Counted from the first letter of the stretch, positions 1-8,871 are shown. The stretch is DNA of 64,000 bases from Alicyclobacillus pomorum DSM 14955 (GCF_000472905.1 NZ_AXAR01000004.1:121169-185168), one strand, 5' to 3'. Notes: generated from the sequence alone by a model not told the origin. Numbers and translations are program-made.

Positions 1-31
1 CCGGCCACCTTGCTACACACCAAGGGGCCGG
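1..31 (-). terminator. hairpin, possible terminator of the DUF1906 gene
   Basis: An inverted repeat pairs CCGGCC-CCTT with AAGGGGCCGG (one bulged A). It lies just downstream of the minus-strand gene ending at 67. The T-run that would confirm termination would fall left of the window, so this is tentative. Confidence 0.3.
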
Positions 32-66
32 CGGCATGTTGCGCGGTTCGCATCAACCGTCCGACG

Positions 67-1251
67 TCACCACAAGTTCGGCAGCAAAGACGGATGGACC
101 AGGTCGGTATCGATGCAGTGTGAACCCGCCGTTCCGTTTTCCCCGTACTGCCATGCTAAGACGCGGCCCGGGCATGGTGGAGCGGCCGGATGCCAAGCGG
201 GAGCGTGGGTCTTCGTCGTGATGCCAGGTTCCCGTTCATTGCTCCACAAGATGAGGTTCCGAGCCACCTTTAGGTCATTCCGTACCGCTGTACAGTACGC
301 CTGGGAAAAACCTCCCGTGATGGGATTGTGATAAATCCCGGGCACGTACTGGGATTTTGTCATGGTGTCCGTCCACCCCCGGATCCACGCTTCGTCGACG
401 ACGTAGTCCGCTTCGACGTCTGCGAAGATAACCACGCCTCCGGGCATACCTAGCGCACGCGCCGATGCAATCCCTTCATTGGCTTCTGCGACTCCGCTGG
501 AATACCCGGTGGCGCGACTGAAGTTGTTGAAGATAGCCAAGATGCGCACCCCTCGCTCATGCAAGAAGGTCACTTCTGGGGTGGTTAAGCCGTCACTTAC
601 ACCGCGAATCGGTTTGATGTAACGTCCCCAAAACACAGGCTTCCCGTACTTATCCACCACGCAGTCGAAGAACGACGTATCGACAGCCGCCGCTGAATCC
701 ACGCCCCAGGAAGGTATGGAAAGTACCTGTGGCTCGGGTGTGGAACGCGACGAAGACGTGCCTGGGCTGATTCCTGGACTGGTTTCGGCGCAAGAACAAG
801 GGACATTGGCACTGCCGATACAGTGTTCAGTGGGCGCCACGGGGTGTGGGTACTTCGCAAGTTTGCCCGGAAATCGCCCATGTACAGCAAAGTATGCGAA
901 TGCATTGGCAATCTGCTGCGTGTCCGCGGCAGACACGCCCGCAGCGTTGACGAAGTGGTTCTTACCTGGCAACGTGGTCTGCGGCGCAGAAACAACCTCG
1001 AACGGCGTATGCCCTCCCGCCTGATTCAGAGGATTTGACCAGCCGCAGGGATTGTAGTAGAGCGCGTTCAAAGCAGCGCCGCCGACAGCAAGGACCAGGT
1101 ACTCCCCGCTCGCCACGTCGTTCCACGCTTTCGCGTAGTTTCCGGTGACGTTTGCCACAGGAATCCCGGATTGCCTTGCGGCCTCCAGTGCCATCTTACA
1201 GTCGGTGGAATCGGCGGCGTACAGTATCACTTTGTTTGCTGGAACCGTCAT
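67..1251 (-). CDS. DUF1906 (glycoside-hydrolase-like, Rv2525c-like) domain protein
   Basis: 394 residues. The C-terminal half (about 185-390) has the look of the DUF1906 or GH25-like TIM-barrel family: it opens with a GVDSAAAVDTSFFDC-like segment, continues through a VRILAIFNNFS strand, and has acidic FADVEADY after VVIFAD where the catalytic acids of GH25-like folds lie. The N-terminal 150 residues form a separate alpha/beta domain that I cannot assign. The two halves are joined by a Ser/Pro/Thr-rich linker around residues 155-180. There is no clear signal peptide, so the location (spore coat, cytoplasm or non-classical export) is open. The ATG start follows GGGGAG with 7-nt spacing. The gene is divergent from the nucleoside transporter and not obviously linked to it. 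The family call is moderately sure; no substrate is claimed. Confidence 0.7.
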   Translation of the reverse strand: MTVPANKVILYAADSTDCKMALEAARQSGIPVANVTGNYAKAWNDVASGEYLVLAVGGAALNALYYNPCGWSNPLNQAGGHTPFEVVSAPQTTLPGKNHFVNAAGVSAADTQQIANAFAYFAVHGRFPGKLAKYPHPVAPTEHCIGSANVPCSCAETSPGISPGTSSSRSTPEPQVLSIPSWGVDSAAAVDTSFFDCVVDKYGKPVFWGRYIKPIRGVSDGLTTPEVTFLHERGVRILAIFNNFSRATGYSSGVAEANEGIASARALGMPGGVVIFADVEADYVVDEAWIRGWTDTMTKSQYVPGIYHNPITGGFSQAYCTAVRNDLKVARNLILWSNEREPGITTKTHAPAWHPAAPPCPGRVLAWQYGENGTAGSHCIDTDLVHPSLLPNLW

Positions 1252-1394
1252 ACGCTCACTCCCCTTCTACGGACTTGAACGTGGCCTACGAGCAATTTTT
1301 TTTGCAACTTGCGCACACTAGCGGCAGGATTTCTTGCTCTGCCAAAGAATTCTGTCCTGTTGTCGAAGTTTGTCTATTCAAGGAGGAAAATGAG

Positions 1395-2444
1395 ATGCGC
1401 ATACAAATGGTCGCTTCTGCGGCCGCAGTACTGACATTCGGTGCCCTCTTGACCGGATGTGGCACCGCAGCAAACAACGACACAAACAATGCTGGCAACA
1501 CCACGGGGGCAGCCCCTAAGTCAAATTTCAAAGTGGGACTGGTCACCGACACAGGAGGCTTGAACGACCACGGATTTAACTTCCTTTCCAATCAAGGCCT
1601 TCAGCAGGCAGTGAAACAACTGGGTGTACAAGGTGCGGTGGTTCAATCCCAATCGGCGAACGACTACGTTCCCAACTTGCAAAGATTTGCCCGCCAGGGG
1701 TACAACGTCGTCATTGCCGTCGGATTCCTGATGGATGATGCTGTGAAACAGGTCGCGCCACAGTATCCGAACACGAAGTTTCTTATCATTGACGATCCAA
1801 TTCAAGGCATCCCCAACGTCACGAGCGCCATCTTCAACACGGAGCAATGCGGCTACCTGGTTGGCGCCATGGCAGGTTTGTTAGAAAAGCAAGGAAAACT
1901 CCCCGGCCTCAACAGCAAAAACATGCTGGGCGTCGTCGGCGGCCAAGCGATACCACCGGTCACGTCATACATCGCCGGATTCCAGCAAGGTGTGGCGAAA
2001 ACGGACCCCGGTGCGACGGTAGAAGTGAAATTCGCCAACAGTTTCAGCGACCAGGCGCTGGGCAGTCAGATTGCACAACAAGAAATCAACGATGGCGCGG
2101 ACATCCTCTTTCAGGTTGCTGGCGGCACCGGTGTAGGCGTTATCAATGCCGCGAAGAGCAAGCACGTGTACGCCATTGGCGTCGACGCGGATCAGGCGTA
2201 CCTCGCTCCAGACACCATCCTGACGAGCGCGGTGAAGGGTGTGGATACGTCGACCTTTGACGTCATCAAACAGGCTGTGAACCACCAGTGGAAATCTGGC
2301 ATTCAGTACTTTGATCTCAAGAACAACGGTGTCGGTCTTGGCACAGTGAACCCCAAAGTGCCACAGGACGTGCAAAAGCAGGTCGACCAGCTTGCGCAAC
2401 AGATCAAGAACGGAACCATTACTGTTTCGCCAAATATGAAATAA
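1395..2444 (+). CDS. nupN: BMP/PnrA-type nucleoside-binding lipoprotein
   Basis: 349 residues, the solute-binding lipoprotein of an ABC nucleoside importer. A lipoprotein signal ends in LLTGC (about residues 18-22), so the mature protein should be lipid-anchored on the outer face of the membrane. A Thr/Asn-rich tether follows, then the BMP fold: VGLVTDTGGLNDHGFN start, a DDP hinge segment and the GVDADQAY ligand-pocket motif near residue 260. The start at 1395 is chosen because AAGGAGGAAAATGAG precedes it; a longer upstream reading frame lacks signal features. It heads the operon nupN-nupO-nupP-nupQ, in the same order as B. subtilis yufN-nupOPQ (guanosine uptake). Exact nucleoside specificity cannot be read from the sequence. 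Confidence 0.92.
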   Translation: MRIQMVASAAAVLTFGALLTGCGTAANNDTNNAGNTTGAAPKSNFKVGLVTDTGGLNDHGFNFLSNQGLQQAVKQLGVQGAVVQSQSANDYVPNLQRFARQGYNVVIAVGFLMDDAVKQVAPQYPNTKFLIIDDPIQGIPNVTSAIFNTEQCGYLVGAMAGLLEKQGKLPGLNSKNMLGVVGGQAIPPVTSYIAGFQQGVAKTDPGATVEVKFANSFSDQALGSQIAQQEINDGADILFQVAGGTGVGVINAAKSKHVYAIGVDADQAYLAPDTILTSAVKGVDTSTFDVIKQAVNHQWKSGIQYFDLKNNGVGLGTVNPKVPQDVQKQVDQLAQQIKNGTITVSPNMK

Positions 2445-2520
2445 GTCAGGGTCATATTCTCGGTCCAGGTCGTCCCTGGGCCGTTTTCGGGAATCAAAGG
2501 AACGGGAGAGGAGGCCCCGG

Positions 2521-4053
2521 ATGACCAGCTTTTTGGAAGTTGTCGACCTGGTGAAACATTTCCCCGGCGTCAAAGCGAACGACGGAGTCAACTTAACCTT
2601 GCACAAAGGTGAAGTGCACTCCATTCTCGGCGAAAACGGAGCGGGTAAGTCCACTTTGATGAAGCTCATTTACGGCTTGTATCAACCGGACAGCGGCGAA
2701 ATTCGCCTGGAAGGCAAGCCCGTCAAGTTTCACAGCCCGCGGGACGCCATTCGCGCCGGAATCGGTATGGTTCATCAACATTTTATGTTAATTCCCGCGT
2801 TGACGGTCGCAGACAACATTGTGCTTGGCGACGAACCGGGTGGCATCACGTACAAGCGGGCTGAAGCCGAGAAAAAAGTCCGGGAGTTGTCCGAAAAGTA
2901 CCGACTCGAGGTAGATCCGTCGGCGAAAGTCGAACAACTCAGCGTCGGTCTCCAGCAACGCGTGGAAATCTTGAAAGCCCTTTACCGCAAGGCAAAGGTG
3001 TTGATTCTCGATGAACCGACGGCAGTGCTCACGCCACAGGAAACCGAAGAACTGTTCAGTGTCGTCCGCCACTTGAAGTCGCAAGGCATCCCAGTCTTGT
3101 TCATCAGTCATAAGCTGGACGAGGTGCGGGCTATTGCGGATCGGGTGACGGTCATGCGCGCGGGCAAAACAGTGGAAACCCTGCCCATTGGCGATGCCAC
3201 ACCACAGCAGTTGGCAAACCTGATGGTTGGACGCGAAGTGGTCTTGCGCGTCGAGAAGACCAAAGCCAATCCGGGCGAAGTCATTTTGGACGTGCAACAG
3301 TTGCGCGTAAACGATACGGCGCGGCGGGAAAAAGTACGCAACGTCTCGTTCCAAATTCGAGCAGGAGAAATCTTTGGTATCGCTGGCATTGACGGCAACG
3401 GCCAAACGGAACTGGTAGACGCCATCGCGGGACTACTCCCTATCGTCGGTGGACGTTTGCGGTTCCTCGGACGGGACATCACGCGGTTGTCGACAGCGGA
3501 ACGGACCAAAGCCGGGATTGCGTACGTCCCACAAGACAGACAATTAGATGGATTGGTGCTCGACTTTACTCTGACGGAAAACGCCATCCTCCGGGATTTC
3601 AAGCGCAAGCCATTCTCGAAAGGCGGTATTCTCTTCCACAAACCTGCGAAGACTTATGCGGAGCGTTTGATCAACTTGTTTGACGTCCGGCCCCGCGACG
3701 TGAATCGACACGCCGGTGACTTGTCAGGAGGGAATCAGCAAAAAGTCATTCTGGCGCGGGAAGTGTCCCGTGAGCCGCACTTGCTGATTGCCGTTCAACC
3801 GACACGCGGCCTGGACGTGGGCGCCATCGAAGGCATTCACAAACAACTGCTTCGCTTGCGGGACGAAGGAAAAGCGATTCTGCTGGTTTCACTGGAACTC
3901 GACGAAATCCTCAGCCTGTCAGACCGGATTGGCGTCATTCACAGCGGAGAGATGGTCGGGATTGTCCCCGGCGAATCGGCGACGCGTGAACAGCTGGGTC
4001 TCCTCATGACAGGTGTGACGAACGGGGAAGCGACGGAGGTGACGACTAGGTGA
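2521..4053 (+). CDS. nupO: nucleoside ABC transporter, duplicated ATPase subunit
   Basis: 510 residues with two ABC ATPase domains fused in tandem, as in NupO and sugar (RbsA/MglA) importers. Domain 1 has Walker A GENGAGKST (about 38-46), signature LSVGLQQRVEI and Walker B LILDEPTAVLT. Domain 2 starts near residue 255 and has the degenerate Walker A GIDGNGQTE typical of this family, then LSGGNQQKVILAREV. It energises purine nucleoside uptake by the two permeases downstream. The ATG follows GGGAGAGGAGGCCCCGG. The stop codon overlaps the GTG start of nupP by 4 nt, which implies translational coupling. Confidence 0.93.
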   Translation: MTSFLEVVDLVKHFPGVKANDGVNLTLHKGEVHSILGENGAGKSTLMKLIYGLYQPDSGEIRLEGKPVKFHSPRDAIRAGIGMVHQHFMLIPALTVADNIVLGDEPGGITYKRAEAEKKVRELSEKYRLEVDPSAKVEQLSVGLQQRVEILKALYRKAKVLILDEPTAVLTPQETEELFSVVRHLKSQGIPVLFISHKLDEVRAIADRVTVMRAGKTVETLPIGDATPQQLANLMVGREVVLRVEKTKANPGEVILDVQQLRVNDTARREKVRNVSFQIRAGEIFGIAGIDGNGQTELVDAIAGLLPIVGGRLRFLGRDITRLSTAERTKAGIAYVPQDRQLDGLVLDFTLTENAILRDFKRKPFSKGGILFHKPAKTYAERLINLFDVRPRDVNRHAGDLSGGNQQKVILAREVSREPHLLIAVQPTRGLDVGAIEGIHKQLLRLRDEGKAILLVSLELDEILSLSDRIGVIHSGEMVGIVPGESATREQLGLLMTGVTNGEATEVTTR

Positions 4054-5132
4054 AACACATCATGCGGGCGTTGGCGACACCAGTCATCGCTTCCTTGCTC
4101 GCCATTATCATCGGTGGCATTATCGCGGCCGCCATCGGGTACAACCCATTGCAAGTCTACGGGGCGCTCATTTCTGGGGCGTTCGGAAATGCCGCGAATA
4201 TCGGTTACACGCTCGCCATCGCTACGCCTCTCATCTTGATTGGACTCGGCATTGCGATTTCGTTCCGGGCCGGCCTGTTCAATATCGGCGCCGAAGGCCA
4301 GTACTGGGTCAGCGTGATGGCGGCAACCTGGGTTGGTTATCACTTCACAGGGCTACCTGGGTGGCTCCACGTCATCCTCTGCCTCGTTGTCGCGATGCTC
4401 GTCGGTGGCCTCTGGGCTGGTATCATTCCGGGACTTGCGAAGGCGTATCGAGGCGCGCACGAAGTCATCACCACCATGATGATGAGCTACACTGGTATTT
4501 TGCTGTGCAAGTATATGATTGAAGACGGCCCGATGCGTAAACCAGGGTATATTCCAGAATCCTATCCAATTCCTCAAAATACGTGGCTACCAACTCTGAT
4601 ACCACAGTCGCAGTTGACCATTGGCATTGTCATCGCCATTGTCGCTGTCGTCGTGGTCTGGTTCGTGTTGTTTCACACAACACTCGGTTTTCAACTGCGC
4701 GTAGTCGGATCCAATCCGCGCGCTGCTCGCTATGCAGGGATCCGAGTCCCGCTATACACAGTCCTCGCGCTGGGGATCAGCGGTGTCCTGTCGGGATTGG
4801 CCGGCGGCGTGCAATTGCTGGCCATTGACCACCGACTGGCCGAAGGGTTTAACACCGGGTACGGGTTCACGGGCATCGTCGTCGCCCTGTTGGCTCGAAA
4901 CAACCCGTTTGGCGTCATCGTCGCCGCCGTCTTTTTTGCTGCGCTGTCCACGGGTGGTCAGAACATGCAGCAGGTGACCAATATCCCAGCAAGCCTGACG
5001 GACGTGTTGACCGGATTGATTATTTTCTTCGTCGCCGCGGAACGAATCGTGCCGCAAGTGATCCAGTGGTACAAACGGTGGACGTCGCGCGCGTCTACAT
5101 CCATTTCCGAGGAGGGTCCGAAGCCGGCATGA
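4050..5132 (+). CDS. nupP: nucleoside ABC transporter permease 1
   Basis: 360 residues, an integral membrane permease of the BPD_transp_2 family with about 9-10 hydrophobic segments. The conserved cytoplasmic coupling region includes LFNIGAEGQYW (about 72-82) and GSNPRAARYAGI (about 218-229). The GTG start overlaps the nupO stop and is preceded by GGAGGTGACGACTAG. Its last codons overlap the ATG of nupQ (ATGA). It pairs with NupQ as a heterodimeric channel. Confidence 0.92.
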   Translation: MKHIMRALATPVIASLLAIIIGGIIAAAIGYNPLQVYGALISGAFGNAANIGYTLAIATPLILIGLGIAISFRAGLFNIGAEGQYWVSVMAATWVGYHFTGLPGWLHVILCLVVAMLVGGLWAGIIPGLAKAYRGAHEVITTMMMSYTGILLCKYMIEDGPMRKPGYIPESYPIPQNTWLPTLIPQSQLTIGIVIAIVAVVVVWFVLFHTTLGFQLRVVGSNPRAARYAGIRVPLYTVLALGISGVLSGLAGGVQLLAIDHRLAEGFNTGYGFTGIVVALLARNNPFGVIVAAVFFAALSTGGQNMQQVTNIPASLTDVLTGLIIFFVAAERIVPQVIQWYKRWTSRASTSISEEGPKPA

Positions 5133-6049
5133 ACATCCTTACCAACGCACAACTCTGGGCCTCTACACTCGCCATGGCGGTGCCGCTCGCATTACCTGCG
5201 ATTGGCGGTACGTTTTCAGAACGCACCGGCGTCGTCAACATCGCCATGGAAGGCATCATGTTGATGGGCGCATTCTTCGGGGTTGCCTTTTCGTACTGGA
5301 CCGGCAGCGCCTGGGTGGGACTCCTCTGTGGACTCATCATGGGTGGACTGCTATCCGCTGTCTTCGCGTGGGCCGCGATTCGACTGGCCGCGGATCAAGT
5401 CGTCCTCGGCATGGCCATTAACATCTTTGCCGCGGGCTTAACGGCCTTCCTGCTGGATACCATCTTCGGGTTCGGCGGCACGCCGCCACAGACCCCTCAG
5501 CTTCCGACGTTGTCGATACCAGTCCTGTCGTCGATTCCGTTCATCGGCGCCTTTTTCACGAATCAAAGCGTGCTGGTGTACGTGATGTTGGTCATCGTAG
5601 TCCTGTCGCACTGGTTTCTGTTCCACACGCGCATTGGGCTGCGCATGCGCTCCGTCGGCGAAAATCCGCTGGCAGCCGACACCGCTGGGCTGAATGTGTG
5701 GCGTCTGCGGTACGCTGGCGTCATCATCGGCGGTGTGTTGTCCGCACTGGGTGGCGTGTATCTGTCCCTCGGGATTCTCAACTCGTTTGACGTCAATATG
5801 ACCAACGGTCGCGGTTATATCGCGCTGGCGGCCATGATATTTGGCAAGTGGACGCCCCTCGGGTCGTTCGCCGCATCGCTGCTCTTTGGATTTGCTACGG
5901 CGCTCGGCATTGCCTTACAAAACCACGGGATTTCAGCAAATCTGTTGGGTATGTTGCCGTATCTGTTGACCATTCTTGCGCTCGCGGGACTGGTAGGTCG
6001 CAGCAAAGCGCCAGCCGCTGACGGAATCCCCTACAATCCGCAGCGTTAA
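5129..6049 (+). CDS. nupQ: nucleoside ABC transporter permease 2
   Basis: 306 residues, the second permease of the same family, shorter than NupP as usual. It has multiple transmembrane helices, the coupling segment GVVNIAMEGIMLMGAF near residue 35 and the paired motif RMRSVGENPLAADTAG near 172-188. The start at 5129 is chosen because GAGGAGGG precedes it at 5109-5116 and it forms an ATGA overlap with the end of nupP; the 21 codons upstream lie inside nupP and have no separate support. It is the last gene of the operon and is followed by a hairpin terminator. Confidence 0.92.
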   Translation: MNILTNAQLWASTLAMAVPLALPAIGGTFSERTGVVNIAMEGIMLMGAFFGVAFSYWTGSAWVGLLCGLIMGGLLSAVFAWAAIRLAADQVVLGMAINIFAAGLTAFLLDTIFGFGGTPPQTPQLPTLSIPVLSSIPFIGAFFTNQSVLVYVMLVIVVLSHWFLFHTRIGLRMRSVGENPLAADTAGLNVWRLRYAGVIIGGVLSALGGVYLSLGILNSFDVNMTNGRGYIALAAMIFGKWTPLGSFAASLLFGFATALGIALQNHGISANLLGMLPYLLTILALAGLVGRSKAPAADGIPYNPQR

Positions 6050-6068
6050 CGTAAGACCCTTGACACAC

Positions 6069-6113
6069 GAAGGGCCGCTCTAGGGTACATTGACGCCCTG
6101 GAGACGGCCCTTC
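6069..6113 (+). terminator. terminator of nupNOPQ
   Basis: A long hairpin with outer arms GAAGGGCCG and CGGCCCTTC and inner arms CTCTAGGG and CCCTGGAG begins 20 nt after the nupQ stop. A T-rich stretch follows it. Confidence 0.75.
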
Positions 6114-6160
6114 ACTTTCTATGCCGTTTTTGTGTCGCTGGAAGGGTCTGCGCAACCAAA

Positions 6161-6202
6161 AAGAGAACGCCGACTCCGAGACCCTGGAGTCGGCGTTCTC
6201 TT
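6161..6202 (-). terminator. terminator after tRNA-Arg(CCG)
   Basis: A perfect 17-bp stem (AAGAGAACGCCGACTCC and its complement) with an 8-nt loop. On the minus strand it runs into TTTTT, so it ends the tRNA transcript; it may also back up the nup terminator. Confidence 0.85.
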
Positions 6203-6214
6203 CTTCTGAAGTTG

Positions 6215-6289
6215 TGGTGCGCCCAGAGGGAATTGAACCCCCGCACCCGGTTCCGGAGACCGGTGCTCTATCCGCTGAGCTATGGGCGC
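6215..6289 (-). tRNA. tRNA-Arg(CCG)
   Basis: Cloverleaf on the minus strand with acceptor GCGCCCA/TGGGCGC, anticodon stem CCGGT/ACCGG and loop CTCCGGA giving anticodon CCG, GGTTCAATTCC T-arm and an encoded CCA (6215-6217). It stands alone, downstream of trpE. Confidence 0.96.
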
Positions 6290-6321
6290 AAGTGACGAAT
6301 TAGAATATACCACAACTCACG

Positions 6322-7932
6322 TCATTTGTACAAGTGATTCAGTGCAGATCTGAGTAGAAATTGTTTACAGCTGGTGTTACTCACGGCTTCCAGTCTCGGA
6401 ACCCCCAAAACCTCCAAGAGGGCACCTAACTTGTGGTTACACTCCTGCCATTCCTGTTCCGGATTGCTGTCGGCGACAATGCCCGCTCCCGCTTGTACGT
6501 AGTATGTCCCTTGGTGCTCCACCACCGTTCGAATGACGATGGCCGTGTTGGCATTTCCGTCGAAGTCTATGATACCCACCATGCCTCCGTAGGGTCCACG
6601 TCGATAGAGTTCCAGTTCGTCAATAATCTCCATAGCACGTATTTTCGGTGCACCGGACAACGTGCCAGCCGGAAACGTCGCCAGCAACGCGTGAAATACG
6701 CTCACATCGTTGCGCAACACGCCCGTGACCCTGGAGACAAGGTGAAACAAGTGAGAGTATGCTTCCACGGTGAGAAATTCGTCCACTGTCACCGAACCGT
6801 ACTCACATACACGTCCGAGGTCGTTCCTGCAAAGGTCCACCAACATGACGTGTTCGGCGCGCTCCTTCTCATCAGACAGTAGACGCTTTATCAACGCTTC
6901 GTCCTCTGCAACCGACCTCCCCCGTCCCTTCGACGTTCCCGCAATCGGCTTCATCTCGGCCACACCGCCTACCGCACGGAACTGAACTTCTGGACTCGCT
7001 CCGAACAACCGCATATCCGGGTACTCCGCCATGAACATGTACGGAGACGGGTTCACAGCGCGCAACTTCTCGTATACGGTGTAGTGATGCATGCGCTTGG
7101 GCACCCGTAGCCGCTTTGAAAGCACAACCTGAAAAATATCTCCCGCCCGAATATACTCCCTCGCGGCCTCGACATTCGCGATAAATCGTTCTCGGGACAC
7201 ATCTTCCACAGCCGAGGCCATTGCATCCACGTGTGGGGTCTGTCGGGGAGGCGTGCCCTGAACGCGCGCCTCAACCATCGCGTACCGAACCGCTTCTACC
7301 TGGCGCGCCCACCGTTCCCATTCATTGTCCGATAAGACAGGTTCCAGGAAAGGTAGTGCGTCGTACACGGAAGCCCCGTCGTCGTTGAGATGCGCCACGG
7401 CAGCGTACCATTGAAGTCGGACATCGGGTAAGCCTCTGTCGTCCAACGTGGTCTTTGGCAACGCCTCGAGGTAGTGAACCGCGTCGTATCCAATGTAACC
7501 AAATAAGCCGGTCGAGAAGGGCGGGCCTGCGTCGACTGGATGATTGGCTCGGATGGCCTGACGAATGCATTCGAGGACAGACATCGGATCAGTAGAACGA
7601 TACCGTAAACAAGGTCCGTCCACGTAACTTTTCATACGGCCTGCGTCGCTTTCGCACACTTCCCTCCATCCCGCCGCAGCCAGTGCATGGCGAAGGTACT
7701 CGGCCAGCCCTGTCAGCGCAAACACGGCAATATCTCCATCCTTGACCTGGAACTCCAGGATTGGCAAGACGCCAATGAGACTCATCCGGTACCCAGTACC
7801 CGTTTCGTTGGCCGCGTCCAGCAAAAACACCTGACCTTCACCAAATTGCTCCGTCAATCCGAGATACGTGTAGAACGGGTCTAAAGTCGCAGCCTTTGCA
7901 TCGAAGCTGTGAGATTGAAATTCATCAGACAC
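6322..7932 (-). CDS. trpE: anthranilate synthase component I
   Basis: 536 residues, chorismate-binding enzyme of tryptophan synthesis working with the glutaminase encoded just upstream. The chorismate domain has AGDIFQVVLSKR (about 265), the PIAGT motif with Ala, which distinguishes TrpE from PabB (PIKGT), then TLSGAPKIRAMEII and GAGIVADSNPEQEW. In the N-terminal domain the LLES motif of the tryptophan feedback site reads LLDA (about 37-40), so inhibition may be altered. The start is GTG at 7932 after GGGGGAGACGTCCT. It lies 28 nt after trpG, apart from any other trp genes in the window. A PabB-like or dual role is possible but less likely. Confidence 0.85.
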   Translation of the reverse strand: MSDEFQSHSFDAKAATLDPFYTYLGLTEQFGEGQVFLLDAANETGTGYRMSLIGVLPILEFQVKDGDIAVFALTGLAEYLRHALAAAGWREVCESDAGRMKSYVDGPCLRYRSTDPMSVLECIRQAIRANHPVDAGPPFSTGLFGYIGYDAVHYLEALPKTTLDDRGLPDVRLQWYAAVAHLNDDGASVYDALPFLEPVLSDNEWERWARQVEAVRYAMVEARVQGTPPRQTPHVDAMASAVEDVSRERFIANVEAAREYIRAGDIFQVVLSKRLRVPKRMHHYTVYEKLRAVNPSPYMFMAEYPDMRLFGASPEVQFRAVGGVAEMKPIAGTSKGRGRSVAEDEALIKRLLSDEKERAEHVMLVDLCRNDLGRVCEYGSVTVDEFLTVEAYSHLFHLVSRVTGVLRNDVSVFHALLATFPAGTLSGAPKIRAMEIIDELELYRRGPYGGMVGIIDFDGNANTAIVIRTVVEHQGTYYVQAGAGIVADSNPEQEWQECNHKLGALLEVLGVPRLEAVSNTSCKQFLLRSALNHLYK

Positions 7933-7960
7933 AGGACGTCTCCCCCTTCGTTGTGGCAGA

Positions 7961-8530
7961 TCAGCTGGCTAGGAAATTTTTGAGGATGGTTTTGCCGTGC
8001 GTCGTCAGAATCGATTCGGGATGAAACTGGACGCCGACCGCACCCGTGGGTACATGCCGAACACCCATGATGATGCCGTCGCACTCTGCTGTCACCCGAA
8101 AATCAGCGGGCAATGTGTCCCTGTCCACAATGAGTGAATGATACCGAGTGGCTTGAAAAGGAGTCGGAACCCCTTCGAAAAGTGCATCTCCAAAGTGATG
8201 AATCATGGAGGTTTTTCCGTGCATCAACTCGCTCGCACGCGTCACCCTCCCCCCAAACGCTTGGGCGAGCGCCTGATGCCCCAAACAGACGCCAAACACC
8301 GGTACACGCCCTGCAAAATAGCGAATGGCATCGAGGGAACAGCCAGCTTCACTGGGCGAGCACGGACCAGGAGACACCAGTACCCGCGAGGGCTTTAAGG
8401 CGATGAGCTCGTCGAGCAGCACGGAGTTGCGTCGAACCTCCACCTCAGCCCCTAGTTCTGCGCAGTACTGAACGAGGTTGTACGTAAAAGAATCGTAATT
8501 ATCAATCACCAACAGCAGGAGACAGCACAT
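7961..8530 (-). CDS. trpG: glutamine amidotransferase (anthranilate/aminodeoxychorismate synthase component II)
   Basis: About 185-189 residues, class I glutaminase that delivers ammonia to TrpE. Visible motifs are [12 protein letters not shown] at the N-terminus, oxyanion motif [11 protein letters not shown], nucleophile GVCLGHQ (Cys about 84) and the catalytic FHPES (His/Glu about 173-175). The exact start is unclear. The ATG at 8530 sits directly on AGAAAGG, and the family normally begins just before [10 protein letters not shown], so TTG or CTG codons 8512-8518 are equally plausible. In Bacilli one subunit often serves both tryptophan and folate pathways. The leader carries a TRAP site and terminator, which favours tryptophan control. 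Confidence 0.88.
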   Translation of the reverse strand: MCCLLLLVIDNYDSFTYNLVQYCAELGAEVEVRRNSVLLDELIALKPSRVLVSPGPCSPSEAGCSLDAIRYFAGRVPVFGVCLGHQALAQAFGGRVTRASELMHGKTSMIHHFGDALFEGVPTPFQATRYHSLIVDRDTLPADFRVTAECDGIIMGVRHVPTGAVGVQFHPESILTTHGKTILKNFLAS

Positions 8531-8568
8531 CCTTTCTGTTCGCTAAAGTGAGCGGACCAAAAGGGAAC

Positions 8569-8596
8569 AAAAAAACCACAGCAGCATAGCTGTGGT
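8569..8596 (-). terminator. attenuator terminator upstream of trpG
   Basis: Stem ACCACAGC/GCTGTGGT with a 6-nt loop, followed on the minus strand by seven T residues. It lies 40 nt downstream of the TRAP-like repeats and about 40 nt before trpG, so it fits a transcription attenuator and not the end of a gene. Confidence 0.85.
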
Positions 8597-8635
8597 CGAT
8601 GTTGGACGCATATCGACAGACCTATACAAGCGTCG

Positions 8636-8677
8636 CTACCCTCAGGCTACACTACACTCAACTATCTCACTCAGCTC
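8636..8677 (-). promoter_or_regulatory. TRAP-binding site (nine GAG/TAG repeats)
   Basis: On the minus strand the leader contains nine (G/T)AG triplets: GAG, GAG, GAG, TAG, GAG, TAG, TAG, GAG, TAG, spaced by 2,1,1,2,2,2,3,2 nt. The trp RNA-binding attenuation protein (TRAP, MtrB) of Bacilli binds 9-11 such repeats separated mostly by 2-3 nt when loaded with tryptophan. The position upstream of an intrinsic terminator and trpG-trpE fits tryptophan-dependent termination. The gene for TRAP is not in this window, and no long antiterminator is obvious by eye. Confidence 0.82.
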
Positions 8678-8687
8678 AACTGTCTTC

Positions 8688-8716
8688 AGCTTACCGAGGA
8701 ATCCAAGATCCGTCAA
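8688..8716 (-). promoter_or_regulatory. possible sigma-A promoter of trpGE
   Basis: TTGACG (8711-8716), a 17-nt spacer and TAAGCT (8688-8693) on the minus strand, 11 nt before the first TRAP triplet. The -35 box is strong and the -10 box weak. Confidence 0.5.
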
Positions 8717-8741
8717 TCCCCACTACAGGGCGTTCATAACG

Positions 8742-8763
8742 AAAAAAGGACCTTGCGGTCCCT
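8742..8763 (-). terminator. terminator of the tRNA cluster
   Basis: Stem GGACC-GCAA-GGTCC with a GNRA loop, followed by TTTTTT on the minus strand, 19 nt after tRNA-Ile. Confidence 0.8.
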
Positions 8764-8781
8764 AATCGAATCGAAGAGCTG

Positions 8782-8858
8782 TGGTGGGCCTAAGAGGACT
8801 CGAACCTCTGACCTCACGATTATCAGTCGTGCGCTCTAGCCAGCTGAGCTATAGGCCC
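8782..8858 (-). tRNA. tRNA-Ile(GAT)
   Basis: Acceptor GGGCCTA/TAGGCCC, anticodon stem CACGA/TCGTG with loop CTGATAA (anticodon GAT), encoded CCA. Last gene of the nine-tRNA cluster. Confidence 0.96.
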
Positions 8859-8871
8859 ATGCTTTTCAAGA

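Noticed and set aside
6322-8530. Reading the pair as pabB-pabA (folate)
   Set aside because: The PIAGT motif (not PIKGT) and the TRAP leader favour trpE-trpG, although shared use of the glutaminase is possible.
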